From the NCBI GenBank assembly GCA_016708725.1, contig JADJFE010000031.1, positions 191,378-255,377 of the forward strand: DNA of 64,000 nucleotides, written 5' to 3'. Both the position numbers and the translations under genes were made by a program. Of this stretch, positions 34,805 to 42,229 are shown piece by piece. The notes below the pieces were generated by a model. It was given only the letters and a program-made list of their open reading frames with translations. It was not told the DNA's origin and did no database searches. Origin of the DNA: Candidatus Aalborgicola bjergmarkensis (GTDB taxonomy: Bacteria; Pseudomonadota; Gammaproteobacteria; Burkholderiales; Burkholderiaceae_C). Each line of letters opens with the position of its first letter. The stretch's first letter is position 1.

Positions 34805-34877
34805 CAGTCAGGAGCTCCTGACTGAGAAATCGAAAAACCCCCCAACCTCCTGACTAAACCCAAAAAGTCAGGAGGTT
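34805..34877. repeat. Palindrome plus hairpin sharing one core sequence
   Basis: 34805-34824 is a perfect 20-bp palindrome, CAGTCAGGAGCTCCTGACTG. Just downstream, AACCTCCTGACT (34844-34855) and AGTCAGGAGGTT (34866-34877) form a perfect 12-bp stem with a 10-nt loop. Both structures reuse the AGTCAGGAG core. The location, between the PEBP start region and a rearranged hydrolase fragment, gives no clear role; no T-tract supports a terminator. Confidence 0.55.
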
Positions 34878-34915
34878 TTGAGACAAAAGGGCTTTGAGAC
34901 GACTATTTGACCCAT

Positions 34916-35573
34916 TGTGCTGACTCTCTGGCAATTCATTCGGGACTATGGCTGTCAACGTCTGAGCCATCTTTACATCATCGACCAGTCACCCAAACTG
35001 GTAACGGATGCTGAATGGCCCTGTGGCATTTATGGTGATTTTGATGCGACCCGTTCACAGCGATTGATCGCCGAAATGCGGCACGATTTTGCCGAGGCAG
35101 TGATGCGGCTTGAGGCCTATGGTCTAAACGCGCGGGTACGCAATGGCTACGAACGCAACAGTGTCGCCTGGCAAAAATTGCGCCTCTATTTGCGCAGCCT
35201 CAAACCAGGGCCATTGATCGCGTTATGTGAGTTGTTGGTGGCAACTGATCTGCGCGATGTGCTGCCCAAATAAGCGTTCAAACCTTGCTGGTGTGGGGAG
35301 CCAAGACCAATTTCTATACACACGCCACAGCCCGATACCTGCTTGACCATATTGCATGCTGCCGGGTGAGTCATTACCCCGCAGCCGATCACAGTCCCCA
35401 ACTACAGTACCCGGATCGCTTTGTCAGCGACTTGAATGACTTCCTGGGCGATCCGGTATGTCAAATCAGCGTTTACGATAGACCGTGATACCGAAGTTGC
35501 AAATTTTGGCAGTAACGCAATGTTGGGCTTGGTAGCATTGAGATCAACTCGGCGATAACGAAGGTACCCCGTT
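34916..35573 (+). pseudogene. 3' fragment of an alpha/beta hydrolase, inverted duplicate of 37515-38459
   Basis: About 655 bp closely match (roughly 85-90% by eye) the reverse complement of 37499-38157, the C-terminal two thirds of the intact hydrolase gene and its downstream flank. Readable protein: LTLWQFIRDYGCQRLSHLYI, DQSPKLVTDAEW, then a stop at 35273 where the intact copy reads on; further match continues in other frames (HYPAADHSPQLQYPDRFVS). No 5' part. The match ends 8 bp before the ISKra4-type element. Confidence 0.75.
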
Positions 35574-35580
35574 TAATAAT

Positions 35581-37029
35581 GGAAGTGTAATAATGGAAGT
35601 GAATTCCAAAGAATTGTGGTATTGTTCTCTATCTGATAAATACAGCGGAGTTCACTACCATGACGAAGAAATTCAGGATATGTTTCGAAAGCTATGAGTC
35701 TAACCCAGGGCATGAGGAAATAGTGCATTCGAAAGAAATAATAATGAATGGTTTGATCGAAAAGCCAGTCGATGTGTTCAATTTTGGTTTATTTCATGGG
35801 GATCAAATTAAATTACTCCATGATTGCCTGGATGCCTTTCTCAAAGAGCAAATTGCGCTAATATATTCAGAACCTCAATACTGTCCAAAGTGTAAAGATA
35901 TAAAGCTTAGTAGAAATGGAAAACGCGTATCAGATTATCACGATGTTTTTACGGATCATAAACTGGAAATTTGCAGGATGCGCTGTCCAGACTGCAAATA
36001 CGAATCTGGCTCAACAATACAAAGCGTTCTTGGGAATTCAATGTCCGCTGATTTGATCAAACTTCAGTCTGAGCTAGGTGCGACTCATACGTATCGTGAA
36101 AGTGAAGAACTTTTTTCCGTATTTTCCGGCGCAAAACGCAGCATTAACAACCATGACAGGATCAAGCATACGTCCGAGTTGGTGGGGGAGCAGGTGGGCG
36201 TTTTGCACCGCATGGAGAGCCAAGTGATCGCGGCTGAACCCGCAGCCGAGTTGATCATCAACGTCGATGGTGGCCATATCAATACGACCGAAGACGGTAA
36301 GCGCAGCTTTGAAGCGATGACAGCTGTAGTGTACCGGCCCGAGGCATTGGTAAGCAATGAGCCTGGAACCCGCAATACCTTGACCAGCAAACACTGCGCC
36401 GCATCGGCCTTGGATGATGGTCAGCAACAAATGATCAACAACACAGTTGCGGCTGCCTTAAAACAAGGGCTGTTTCCAGACACCAAGGTCACGGCGTTGT
36501 GTGATGGTGCGCAGAATTGTTGGCAGATTGTAGAAGCGCTCAGACCATTATGTGCTTCAATGCTATTGATTTTGGACTGGTTTCATCTGGCTATGAAAAT
36601 TCAAAACATTTCACTGCCAGATGAGTTTAAATCCAGGCTGATCAGAGTTAAATGGCACCTTTGGCGAGGTAAGACGGAATATGCTTTGCTTAGGTTGGAT
36701 TCCCTGATCAAAGAATGCCCTAAAGCTTACCGAAAGCGGTTGGAAAACCTGCAAAATTATATAATGAATAATCAGAGTAAAATTGTTGACTATCGAGCGC
36801 GTCAAAAGGCTGGATTGGTATTTACCAGCAATCTGGCCGAATCAACGGTTGAAAGTTTAATTAATCAACGCTGTAAAGGTCAGCAGCACATGCGCTGGTC
36901 AAGAGAAGGACTCGATCCTGTCTTGCAATTAAGGGCGGCAATGGGCTCAAACGATTGGAATAATTTCTGGAAATTCGCAGTTCGAAATATCATTAAATAA
37001 TAATATTTCACTTTCTATATTACACTTCC
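35581..37029 (+). mobile_element. ISKra4-type insertion sequence, 1449 bp, complete
   Basis: Terminal inverted repeats: the left end starts GGAAGTGTAATAATGGAAGT and the right end, read inward, GGAAGTGTAATATAGAAAGT. One transposase gene is inside. The 8 bp before the left end repeat part of the end sequence (AATAAT then GGAAGTG), so the exact boundary may be off by a few bases. The right side cuts into a methyltransferase remnant. Two truncated copies lie at 15565-16425. Confidence 0.75.
35660..37000 (+). CDS. ISKra4-family transposase
   Basis: 446 residues. The N-terminus has a zinc-ribbon (YCPKCKDIKLSRNGKR, then MRCPDCKYES). The catalytic core follows with ELIINVDGGHINTTEDGKRS (first Asp), CDGAQNCWQIVEAL and LILDWFHLAMKIQN (second Asp, then H), and NLAESTVESLINQRCKGQQH (Glu) near the end. 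This order matches the ISKra4 family as I remember it. The frame is complete, so the element may be functional and able to mobilise the truncated ends elsewhere. Confidence 0.8.
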   Translation: MTKKFRICFESYESNPGHEEIVHSKEIIMNGLIEKPVDVFNFGLFHGDQIKLLHDCLDAFLKEQIALIYSEPQYCPKCKDIKLSRNGKRVSDYHDVFTDHKLEICRMRCPDCKYESGSTIQSVLGNSMSADLIKLQSELGATHTYRESEELFSVFSGAKRSINNHDRIKHTSELVGEQVGVLHRMESQVIAAEPAAELIINVDGGHINTTEDGKRSFEAMTAVVYRPEALVSNEPGTRNTLTSKHCAASALDDGQQQMINNTVAAALKQGLFPDTKVTALCDGAQNCWQIVEALRPLCASMLLILDWFHLAMKIQNISLPDEFKSRLIRVKWHLWRGKTEYALLRLDSLIKECPKAYRKRLENLQNYIMNNQSKIVDYRARQKAGLVFTSNLAESTVESLINQRCKGQQHMRWSREGLDPVLQLRAAMGSNDWNNFWKFAVRNIIK

Positions 37030-37345
37030 AGTCACCTACGATGGCGTGGCCATGATCTTCTTGCAATTTGCCGACCCACTGGCGCGCGCCCGGCTGTTTA
37101 CCAATATCCGAAATAGTCTCAAGCTTGGCGGAATTCTGATTTTGCAAGGCTACACGCCCAAACAACTGGAATACAAAACGGGTGGCCCACCTCACCTTTC
37201 TCACATGTATACCGAGTCGTTGCTGCGTGAGGAGTTGGTTGGCTTTGACATGCAGATCATTCGGGAATACGAAGCTGATCTGAACGAGGGCAGCAAGCAC
37301 GTGGGTCAATCGGCGTTGCTGGGACTTGTGGCGCAACGCATCTGA
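37030..37345 (+). pseudogene. C-terminal fragment of a class I SAM-dependent methyltransferase
   Basis: From the IS right end the frame reads PVTYDGVAMIFLQFADPLAR, LFTNIRNSLKLGGILILQGY (the LKPGG-like post-motif III) and ends GLVAQRI. The SAM-binding motif I half is absent. Its 5' part is not on the other side of the IS, so the region was rearranged rather than simply interrupted. The parent was a TehB-like small methyltransferase. Confidence 0.6.
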
Positions 37346-37348
37346 AGG

Positions 37349-37488
37349 ATGTTCATTAGCGAAGTCACGGCGGCCTACGCTGATGCACGGGTATTTAGCG
37401 ATGGGCGTTGGCATTTTGAAAGCCAGAGCAGACTACACTGCACTATGTCGCCGATGGTCAGTTTTTGGTGTTCGGCGAGTCGTTGTAG
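37349..37488 (+). pseudogene. Fragment of an unrecognised gene, frameshifted
   Basis: The first frame reads VTAAYADARVFSDGRWHFES, then QSRLH. After a small duplication near 37440 the next frame continues YVADGQFLVFGESL and stops at 37488. The combined peptide is coherent, so it is a 3' remnant of a gene. Family unknown. Confidence 0.35.
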
Positions 37489-37514
37489 GTCGATTGTTAA
37501 ACGGGGTACCTTCG

Positions 37515-38459
37515 TCATAGCTGCGTTGATCTCATTGCTACCAAGTCCGACATTGCGTTACTGCCAAGAATTGCAACTTGGGTATCACGGTCTATCGTAG
37601 ACGCTGAATATGACATACCCAGGCCACCGAGGAAATCATGCAATTCGCTGACAAAGCGATCTGGGTACTGTAGCTGGGGGCTGTGGTCCGCTGCTGGGTA
37701 ACGGATCACCCGACAACACGCAATGTGGTCGCGCAGGTATTTCGCTGTGCCGGGAATATAAAAATTGCTTTCGGATCCCCACACCACTAAGGTTGGAATG
37801 GTAATTTGGGGCAGTACGTCGCGAAGATCGGCATCCACCAACGACTCCCATATCGCGATCAACGGCCCGGGTTTGAGGGCGTGCAAATAACGGCGCAATG
37901 CTTGCCAAGCGGCGCTATTGCGTTCGTAGCCATTGAGTGCCCGGGCGTTCAGACCATAGGCCGCCAGCCGCATCACTGCCTCGGCAAAATCGACTTGCAT
38001 TTCGGTGATCAATTGTTGCGAACGGATCGCATCGAAATCTCCATAAATGCCGTAGGCCCATTCGGTATCCGTGACCAGTTTGGGTGACTGGTCGATGATG
38101 CAAAGATGGCTCAGGCGTGCACAACCATAATCCCGGATAAATTGCCAGAGGGTCAGCGCGCCCATGGAATGCCCCACAACGGCCAGATTGTTCAATCCGT
38201 AGTGATCAATCAGATTCAGGACATCGCGCGCCAGACGTTTGATGCTGGGCTGGGTCGTCACCAACGTGTCATGCCCACCGTGGCAGCGAGCATCGGGGCA
38301 AAAAACCTGGTATCCAGCGGTCAACGTTGGTAGCAAGGGATTCCATACCGCATGGCTGGAAGTCCAGCCATGCAAAAACAGCACAGGGATACCGTTGCCG
38401 GCAATGCGCAGGTGCAACCGTTCGCCATCATCCGCAGTGAAAGTGTCCATTGCGTCCAT
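37515..38459 (-). CDS. Alpha/beta hydrolase
   Basis: 314 residues. Canonical fold: oxyanion HGWTSSHAVW (residues about 30-39), nucleophile elbow VGHSMGAL with Ser about 97, acid in a WGSESNFYIP segment, and catalytic His in AADHSPQLQYPDRF. No signal peptide; cytosolic esterase, lipase or C-C hydrolase. The last 35 residues (IDRDTQVAILGSNAMSDLVA) extend past the usual end. A partial inverted copy lies at 34916-35573. An SDR gene ends 38 nt upstream on the same strand, so the two may be co-transcribed. Confidence 0.85.
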   Translation of the reverse strand: MDAMDTFTADDGERLHLRIAGNGIPVLFLHGWTSSHAVWNPLLPTLTAGYQVFCPDARCHGGHDTLVTTQPSIKRLARDVLNLIDHYGLNNLAVVGHSMGALTLWQFIRDYGCARLSHLCIIDQSPKLVTDTEWAYGIYGDFDAIRSQQLITEMQVDFAEAVMRLAAYGLNARALNGYERNSAAWQALRRYLHALKPGPLIAIWESLVDADLRDVLPQITIPTLVVWGSESNFYIPGTAKYLRDHIACCRVIRYPAADHSPQLQYPDRFVSELHDFLGGLGMSYSASTIDRDTQVAILGSNAMSDLVAMRSTQL

Positions 38460-38496
38460 GCCCTGTTCTCTCCAGCCGACTAAGGTTCAGATGCAA

Positions 38497-39420
38497 TTAC
38501 CCTGGAAGTTGCTGTCGTGATCTTTCCTCCAGTAAATCCTGCAAAGCGGTGTTTATTTCGGCAAACTTGTACCGATAGCCCAACTCCAGCGCGCGGCGCG
38601 GCTGTACACGCTGACCCAAAAGCAGCAGATTCGACATCTCTCCCAAGGCCAGTTCAAGAATCCAGGCGGGCATTGGAATGAAGGCCGGACGGTGCAACGC
38701 TTTAGCCAGGGCCATGGTGAATTCTGCATTACGCAATAACTGCGGGGCACACGCATTGACAGGACCCTTGCAGTCGTTGTGCTGCAGCAAAAAGTCGATC
38801 AAACCAACCTGATCTGCGATATGAATCCAGGGTATCCACTGTTTGCCTGTTCCCAATCTGCCCCCCAACCCCAAGCTGAATGGCAGGCGCAAACGCGCAA
38901 GCATGCCTCCTTCGGCAGAAAGTACTGCTGCAGTGCGCAGTAGCACCACCCTGATGCCTAAAGACTGGGCTCGCAACGCTTCCTGCTCCCAGGACAAGCA
39001 CAAAGCACTGCTGAAATCTGGCTTTTGAGGCGAACTGTCCTCATCCAGCAGGGTATCCTGACCATCGCCATACCAGCCAACTGCTGAGCCTGAAATCAGT
39101 ACACGGGGCGGGCGTGACAGGGTAGCAAGCCAAGTCACCAGGGTGCGGGTGAGTCCAACTCGGCTTTGCAGCAACACTTCGCGCCGCGCCGCTGTCCATC
39201 GACGATCCGCAATGGGTGCGCCGGCCAGATTGACCACGGCATCGATGGTGTCTGCAGCCTGGATTGCCTCCAACTGTGCCACCCCAACCGCACCGCTACA
39301 TAGCGTCGCAACCTCATGGGGCCGCCGACTCCACACCAGCACATCGTGCCCCCTGGTTGCCCATTCCCGGCACAAGGCGCGCCCAATCAGTCCCGTTCCG
39401 CCGGTTAGCAGTATTCGCAT
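38497..39420 (-). CDS. TIGR01777-family epimerase/SDR oxidoreductase
   Basis: 307 residues from the ATG at 39420 (MRILLTGGTGLIGRALCREW). The N-terminal dinucleotide-binding motif is GGTGLIGR. DAVVNLAGAPIADRRWTAAR and LISGSAVGWYGDGQDTLLDE follow the family, which is related to NAD-dependent epimerases and to the YfcH/SulA-like proteins. A DUF1731 C-terminal segment (RALELGYRYKFAEINTALQD) is present. Substrate unknown. The ATG lies 31 nt after the stop of the upstream lipocalin gene on the same strand, so the lipocalin, this gene and the hydrolase may form one unit. Confidence 0.88.
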   Translation of the reverse strand: MRILLTGGTGLIGRALCREWATRGHDVLVWSRRPHEVATLCSGAVGVAQLEAIQAADTIDAVVNLAGAPIADRRWTAARREVLLQSRVGLTRTLVTWLATLSRPPRVLISGSAVGWYGDGQDTLLDEDSSPQKPDFSSALCLSWEQEALRAQSLGIRVVLLRTAAVLSAEGGMLARLRLPFSLGLGGRLGTGKQWIPWIHIADQVGLIDFLLQHNDCKGPVNACAPQLLRNAEFTMALAKALHRPAFIPMPAWILELALGEMSNLLLLGQRVQPRRALELGYRYKFAEINTALQDLLEERSRQQLPG

Positions 39421-39450
39421 TACGCCACTCCTTGTTGTTGTCTTGCGCAT

Positions 39451-40032
39451 TCAGCGCAACATCTGAGGCCCGGTTTCAAGTTTGCGCAGGTCGAACCCTT
39501 TGCGCTCCAGTCGTGTCAGCAATGCTTCGTAGTCTATTGGACTGACCTGTGGGGTGCGCGCGAGTATCCAAAGAAATTCTCTTTTTGGCTCACTGACTGC
39601 TGCCAACTGGTAGTTTGTGTCCAAGTCAATGACCCAGTAGTCGCCCCACACAAAGGGCATGAACGACAACCAGGCCGGAGCAAAGCGCACTTTCAGCCGT
39701 GGTGACTGCTTGTCGCCAATCTGACGCGCGTTACCCAGCGCTTGCGTCATTGCACCGTCGGCAAGGCGGCAGCGGTTGATGACCTGGACTGTGCCATCAG
39801 CTTGCATGCTGTACTCAGCACGTGTATCGGCGACGCACATTTTCTGGAACCGGTTGGGGTACTTGGCTATTTCGTACCATGTGCCCATGTAGCGAGGAAC
39901 ATCCAGCGTGGCGATGGTCCCCAATGCCCCTGGTGTTTGGGATACGCCTGACGGCTCTGTTGCTGAAGACCAGGCACCGCATGCAAGCATGGTAACCAGT
40001 GTAACGGCATGCTTGAATTGAATGACTCTCAT
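39451..40032 (-). CDS. Lipocalin family protein (Blc-like)
   Basis: 193 residues from 40032 (an in-frame ATG at 40053 is possible). The N-terminus is a signal peptide with a Cys at about residue 19 (LVTMLACGAWSSATEP) that could be a lipobox. Lipocalin signatures: LDVPRYMGTWYEIAKYPNRF (GxW motif), VINRCRL, YWVIDLDTNYQLAAVSEPKR, and LWILARTPQ. Bacterial lipocalins bind lipids in the outer membrane or periplasm and are often stress-induced. Upstream member of a possible three-gene unit. Confidence 0.9.
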   Translation of the reverse strand: MRVIQFKHAVTLVTMLACGAWSSATEPSGVSQTPGALGTIATLDVPRYMGTWYEIAKYPNRFQKMCVADTRAEYSMQADGTVQVINRCRLADGAMTQALGNARQIGDKQSPRLKVRFAPAWLSFMPFVWGDYWVIDLDTNYQLAAVSEPKREFLWILARTPQVSPIDYEALLTRLERKGFDLRKLETGPQMLR

Positions 40033-40268
40033 GGGAACGCAGGTTACGACCATGAGTTTTCAAGCATGAATAAATATTTACACATCACAGTTCCATCAGG
40101 TGCCGCAAAAGGTCTGGTACGCAGCCCTGACCTGCGTCGGTGCGGGATATATCTTGTTGGCAATGGCACCATGATCGCTTGCCATGCACAGAATTATGGC
40201 AGTCTCTGCGACACACGCACGTGCTGCAGGGTTTTGGTAAACGTTGTTGACTATGCGACAATTCAAGG

Positions 40269-40718
40269 ATGCAAATTCCTGATCGCCCATCCCTTCGCCG
40301 TGCCAATCTGTTGCAGTTGTTTTCTGCGTTTGTCTCTGAGCGTATGGCACGCTCGCCCTCGCAGCAAATCACCGGATTGGACCGCGAATTCGCTGCGTTG
40401 ATACAGGTGCACAACACCTATTTTTCCGGGATGAAGTCAGGAGCCAGGACGATTGGTGACAAGTTGGCCCGGCAAATTGAAGTGTTATGTGGAAAGGACA
40501 AAGGCTGGCTGGACGAAGCGCACGATTCACCAACGGTGCAAGCGACGGACACGCCAGACCAGTCGGCTGAATTGCGAGAGTTTCTGCAAATAGCCGAAAA
40601 AGCCTACTTGGCTGCAGCCGAGTCACGTGCCAAACTGTTCAAAATGATGCGTGATGTATTGGCACAACAGGGAAAAAATATTTCAGAAAATTTGCCAAGT
40701 AGTGAACTTTCCAGGTAA
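40269..40718 (+). CDS. Small HTH-like protein, unknown function
   Basis: 149 residues. Residues about 12-82 (NLLQLFSAFVSERMARSPSQ, REFAALIQVHNTYFSGMKSG, ARTIGDKLARQIEVLCGKDK) follow the pattern of lambda-repressor-like helix-turn-helix proteins that end GWLD. The remaining C-terminus is a coiled helical segment (LREFLQIAEKAYLAAAESRA). Likely DNA-binding regulator. It lies upstream of the tRNA array in the same orientation, but about 600 nt away, so no link can be claimed. Confidence 0.55.
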   Translation: MQIPDRPSLRRANLLQLFSAFVSERMARSPSQQITGLDREFAALIQVHNTYFSGMKSGARTIGDKLARQIEVLCGKDKGWLDEAHDSPTVQATDTPDQSAELREFLQIAEKAYLAAAESRAKLFKMMRDVLAQQGKNISENLPSSELSR

Positions 40719-41332
40719 ACATCGTTTACCATTTAGCCATTCCAAATTTGTTTCTTTTTATATTTCAAACCGTTCAGAGATTCATCGTGATACGCCAAGC
40801 CCGCCACCATCTGCCAACCATGCCAACACCCTGGGCAGGATCGTGCGCGCTCAATCAGATGTATCGAGATTGCCCCCATTTCATGGTTGACCTCTTTAAT
40901 CGCAGCTTTAGCGGCTTTTCAAACGCACTCACCCGGAGTCTCCCGGTGAATGCATTTGAAAATTCGTTGAGTCCGAGTCCCGGTGGAGGTGGCGTGTAGC
41001 CCCTCACAGGTAAATCCCTTACCTAAACCCGGACTCAGGCAACTGATCCGGGTTTTTTGCTTTTCTGATCATCGAATCGAAAAGCACCGATCTTTAACAA
41101 TTGGCTGTCATGCGTTGGTGCATTCTTTTTTGAATCGCATCAACCGGAATGTGCAGGGGCAATATCCCCCGCTTCATTTCGTCAGTGTTTGCATATAGGC
41201 CGTCGCGAGGATCCCTGGAGCCCGGCTGAAATGTGTTGGTGTTGCTCTTGAAAGAGAGTGATCTCAATGCAGCGTGCCAGGCCGCCAACGCCTTTAATGC
41301 AACCGGGCGCTGTGAGTACTGACGAAATGAAA
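40719..41332. other. Gene-free leader region before the tRNA array
   Basis: About 610 nt with no convincing coding frame. It contains one strong terminator (41026-41058) and, upstream of it, a GC-rich structured stretch (40900-41020) that might be part of a small RNA, but I cannot name it. Downstream of the terminator, 41059-41332 should hold the promoter of the tRNA/RNA-repair locus; I do not see a confident -35/-10 or sigma-54 element. Confidence 0.35.
41026..41058 (+). terminator. Strong Rho-independent terminator before the tRNA array
   Basis: AACCCGG (41026-41032) pairs with CCGGGTT (41048-41054), followed by a run of T. Insulates the locus from upstream transcription. Confidence 0.75.
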
Positions 41333-41407
41333 AGATGCGTAGCTCAGTGGCAGAGCACCGCCCTCATAAGGCGGCGTGCACTGGTTCAAGTCCAGTCGCA
41401 TCTACCA
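41333..41407 (+). tRNA. tRNA-Met(CAT), elongator-like or Ile2
   Basis: Cloverleaf complete: acceptor AGATGCG/CGCATCT, D-arm GCTC...GAGC, anticodon stem CCGCC/GGCGG with loop CTCATAA, T-arm ACTGG/CCAGT, encoded CCA. Anticodon CAT; a tRNA-Ile with lysidine cannot be excluded. Confidence 0.92.
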
Positions 41408-41412
41408 GTTTT

Positions 41413-41490
41413 CGGTGTGTAGCTCAGTCTGGTCAGAGCACTGCGTTTGGGACGCAGGGGCCCGAAGTTCGAATCTTCGTACACCGACCA
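41413..41490 (+). tRNA. tRNA-Pro(TGG)
   Basis: Acceptor CGGTGTG/TACACCG, D-arm GCTC...GAGC, anticodon stem CTGCG/CGCAG with loop TTTGGGA (anticodon TGG), T-arm CGAAG/CTTCG, encoded CCA. Only 5 nt after the previous tRNA. Confidence 0.92.
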
Positions 41491-41494
41491 CGAT

Positions 41495-41573
41495 TGCAGA
41501 GTAGAGGAGTCCGGCCGTCCTCGCGAGTCTCATAAGCTCGAAATCGCTGGTTCAAATCCAGCCTCTGCTTCCA
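41495..41573 (+). tRNA. tRNA-Met(CAT) with initiator-like features
   Basis: Acceptor TGCAGAG/CTCTGCT has a T-T mismatch at position 1:72, D-stem GAGGA/TCCTC, anticodon stem CGAGT/GCTCG with loop CTCATAA, T-arm GCTGG/CCAGC, encoded CCA. An unpaired 1:72 position is an initiator hallmark, but the three G-C pairs of the initiator anticodon stem are missing, so its role is unclear. Confidence 0.8.
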
Positions 41574-41578
41574 ATTAT

Positions 41579-41672
41579 GCATGGATAGCTCAGTCGGTAG
41601 AGCGACGGCCTGCGGATTGGGGGTTTTGCCCAAAGCCGTGCGTCGGTGGTTCAACTCCACCTCCGTGCACCA
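41579..41672 (+). tRNA. tRNA with an 18-nt hairpin insertion in the anticodon loop
   Basis: Acceptor GCATGGA/TCCGTGC, D-arm GCTC...GAGC, T-arm GGTGG/CCACC and encoded CCA are all regular. The anticodon stem ACGGC/GCCGT closes a 25-nt loop instead of 7. The extra 18 nt carry their own hairpin TTGGG/CCCAA. If an 18-nt intron is removed the 7-nt loop could read CTCCAAA (Trp), CTGCAAA (Cys), CTGCGAA or CTGCGGA (Arg), depending on the cut. The two first are standard loops. RtcB is encoded 4.3 kb downstream. Confidence 0.75.
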
Positions 41673-41706
41673 CGTCTATCAATCACTTGTCACTTCCGGA
41701 GGTTTC

Positions 41707-41925
41707 ATGAAACGAAAACCAAAATCCCTGGCTACGCGAAATCCCTTCGTCGTGTTGGCCATGAAACGCAAGGCTGGGCCGCATCGCAAACCAAATAAAG
41801 CGATTCGTCGAGCCGAGAAGGTCAACACCAGGGATGTAGCTCAAAGGCAGAGCATTCGGCTTTTAACCGACAGGCAAGGGTTCAACTCCCTTCATCCCTA
41901 CCAGAGCACTGTCGCCAGCGACTGA
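41707..41925 (+). CDS. Small very basic protein encoded inside the tRNA array
   Basis: ATG at 41707 with a good ribosome site (GGAGG 6 nt upstream). It begins MKRKPKSLATRNPFVVLAMK and continues with an Arg/Lys-rich helix (PHRKPNKAIRRAEKV). From memory such small basic proteins (DUF7230-like) accompany RNA-related loci. The frame runs on through the tRNA-Lys gene (41830-41903) before stopping at 41925, giving 72 residues; the conserved-looking part is the first 42. The overlap means the mRNA and the tRNA cannot both be made from one molecule. Confidence 0.55.
   Translation: MKRKPKSLATRNPFVVLAMKRKAGPHRKPNKAIRRAEKVNTRDVAQRQSIRLLTDRQGFNSLHPYQSTVASD
41830..41903 (+). tRNA. tRNA-Lys(TTT)
   Basis: Acceptor AGGGATG/CATCCCT, D-arm GCTC...GAGC, anticodon stem TTCGG/CCGAC (one T-C mismatch at the outer pair) with loop CTTTTAA, T-arm AAGGG/CCCTT, encoded CCA. 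Overlaps the 3' part of the small basic ORF. Confidence 0.9.
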
Positions 41926-41952
41926 TTCATTTGTCGTTTTCGAGAATGTTTT

Positions 41953-42036
41953 GCCCCGGTGGCGTAATGGCAGCCGCGCTGGTCTTAGAAACCAGTGCCT
42001 TCGGGCGTGTCGGTTCAAGTCCGACCTGGGGCACCA
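41953..42036 (+). tRNA. tRNA-Leu(TAG)
   Basis: Acceptor GCCCCGG/CTGGGGC, anticodon stem CTGGT/ACCAG with loop CTTAGAA, class II variable arm TGCCTTCGGGCGT, T-arm GTCGG/CCGAC, A73 and encoded CCA. Confidence 0.92.
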
Positions 42037-42046
42037 ATTTTATTGC

Positions 42047-42132
42047 GCACAGGTAGCCAAGCGGTTGAAGGCGTCGGACTGCAAATCCGATAGGGAAACC
42101 TCACGCGAGTTCAAATCTCGCCCTGTGCTCCA
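42047..42132 (+). tRNA. tRNA-Cys(GCA) with a long variable arm
   Basis: Acceptor GCACAGG/CCTGTGC, D-arm GCC...GGC, anticodon stem TCGGA/TCCGA with loop CTGCAAA, T-arm GCGAG/CTCGC, U73 (the Cys identity base) and encoded CCA. Between anticodon and T stems lies a 14-nt arm with hairpin AGG-GAAA-CCT. Ordinary bacterial tRNA-Cys has a short variable loop, so the body is class II (Ser/Leu/Tyr-like). Confidence 0.85.
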
Positions 42133-42147
42133 TTTTTCAGTTTTCAA

Positions 42148-42224
42148 GCGTCTGTAGCTCATTTGGATAGAGCGCCTGGCTACGAACCAGGAGGTAGGAA
42201 GTTCGAATCTTTCCAGACGCGCCA
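42148..42224 (+). tRNA. tRNA-Arg(ACG)
   Basis: Acceptor GCGTCTG/CAGACGC, D-arm GCTC...GAGC, anticodon stem CCTGG/CCAGG with loop CTACGAA, T-arm GGAAG/CTTTC, G73, encoded CCA. Confidence 0.92.
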
Positions 42225-42229
42225 ATTTT

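Noticed and set aside
40760..41025. tmRNA or another housekeeping RNA before the terminator
   Set aside because: No tag-peptide reading frame, no tRNA-like end with CCA, and no recognisable 6S, 4.5S or RNase P core.
41059..41332. Sigma-54 promoter for the RNA-repair locus (as in RtcR-controlled rtcBA)
   Set aside because: I looked for GG-N10-GC elements; candidates have the wrong spacing and no RtcR gene lies in the window.
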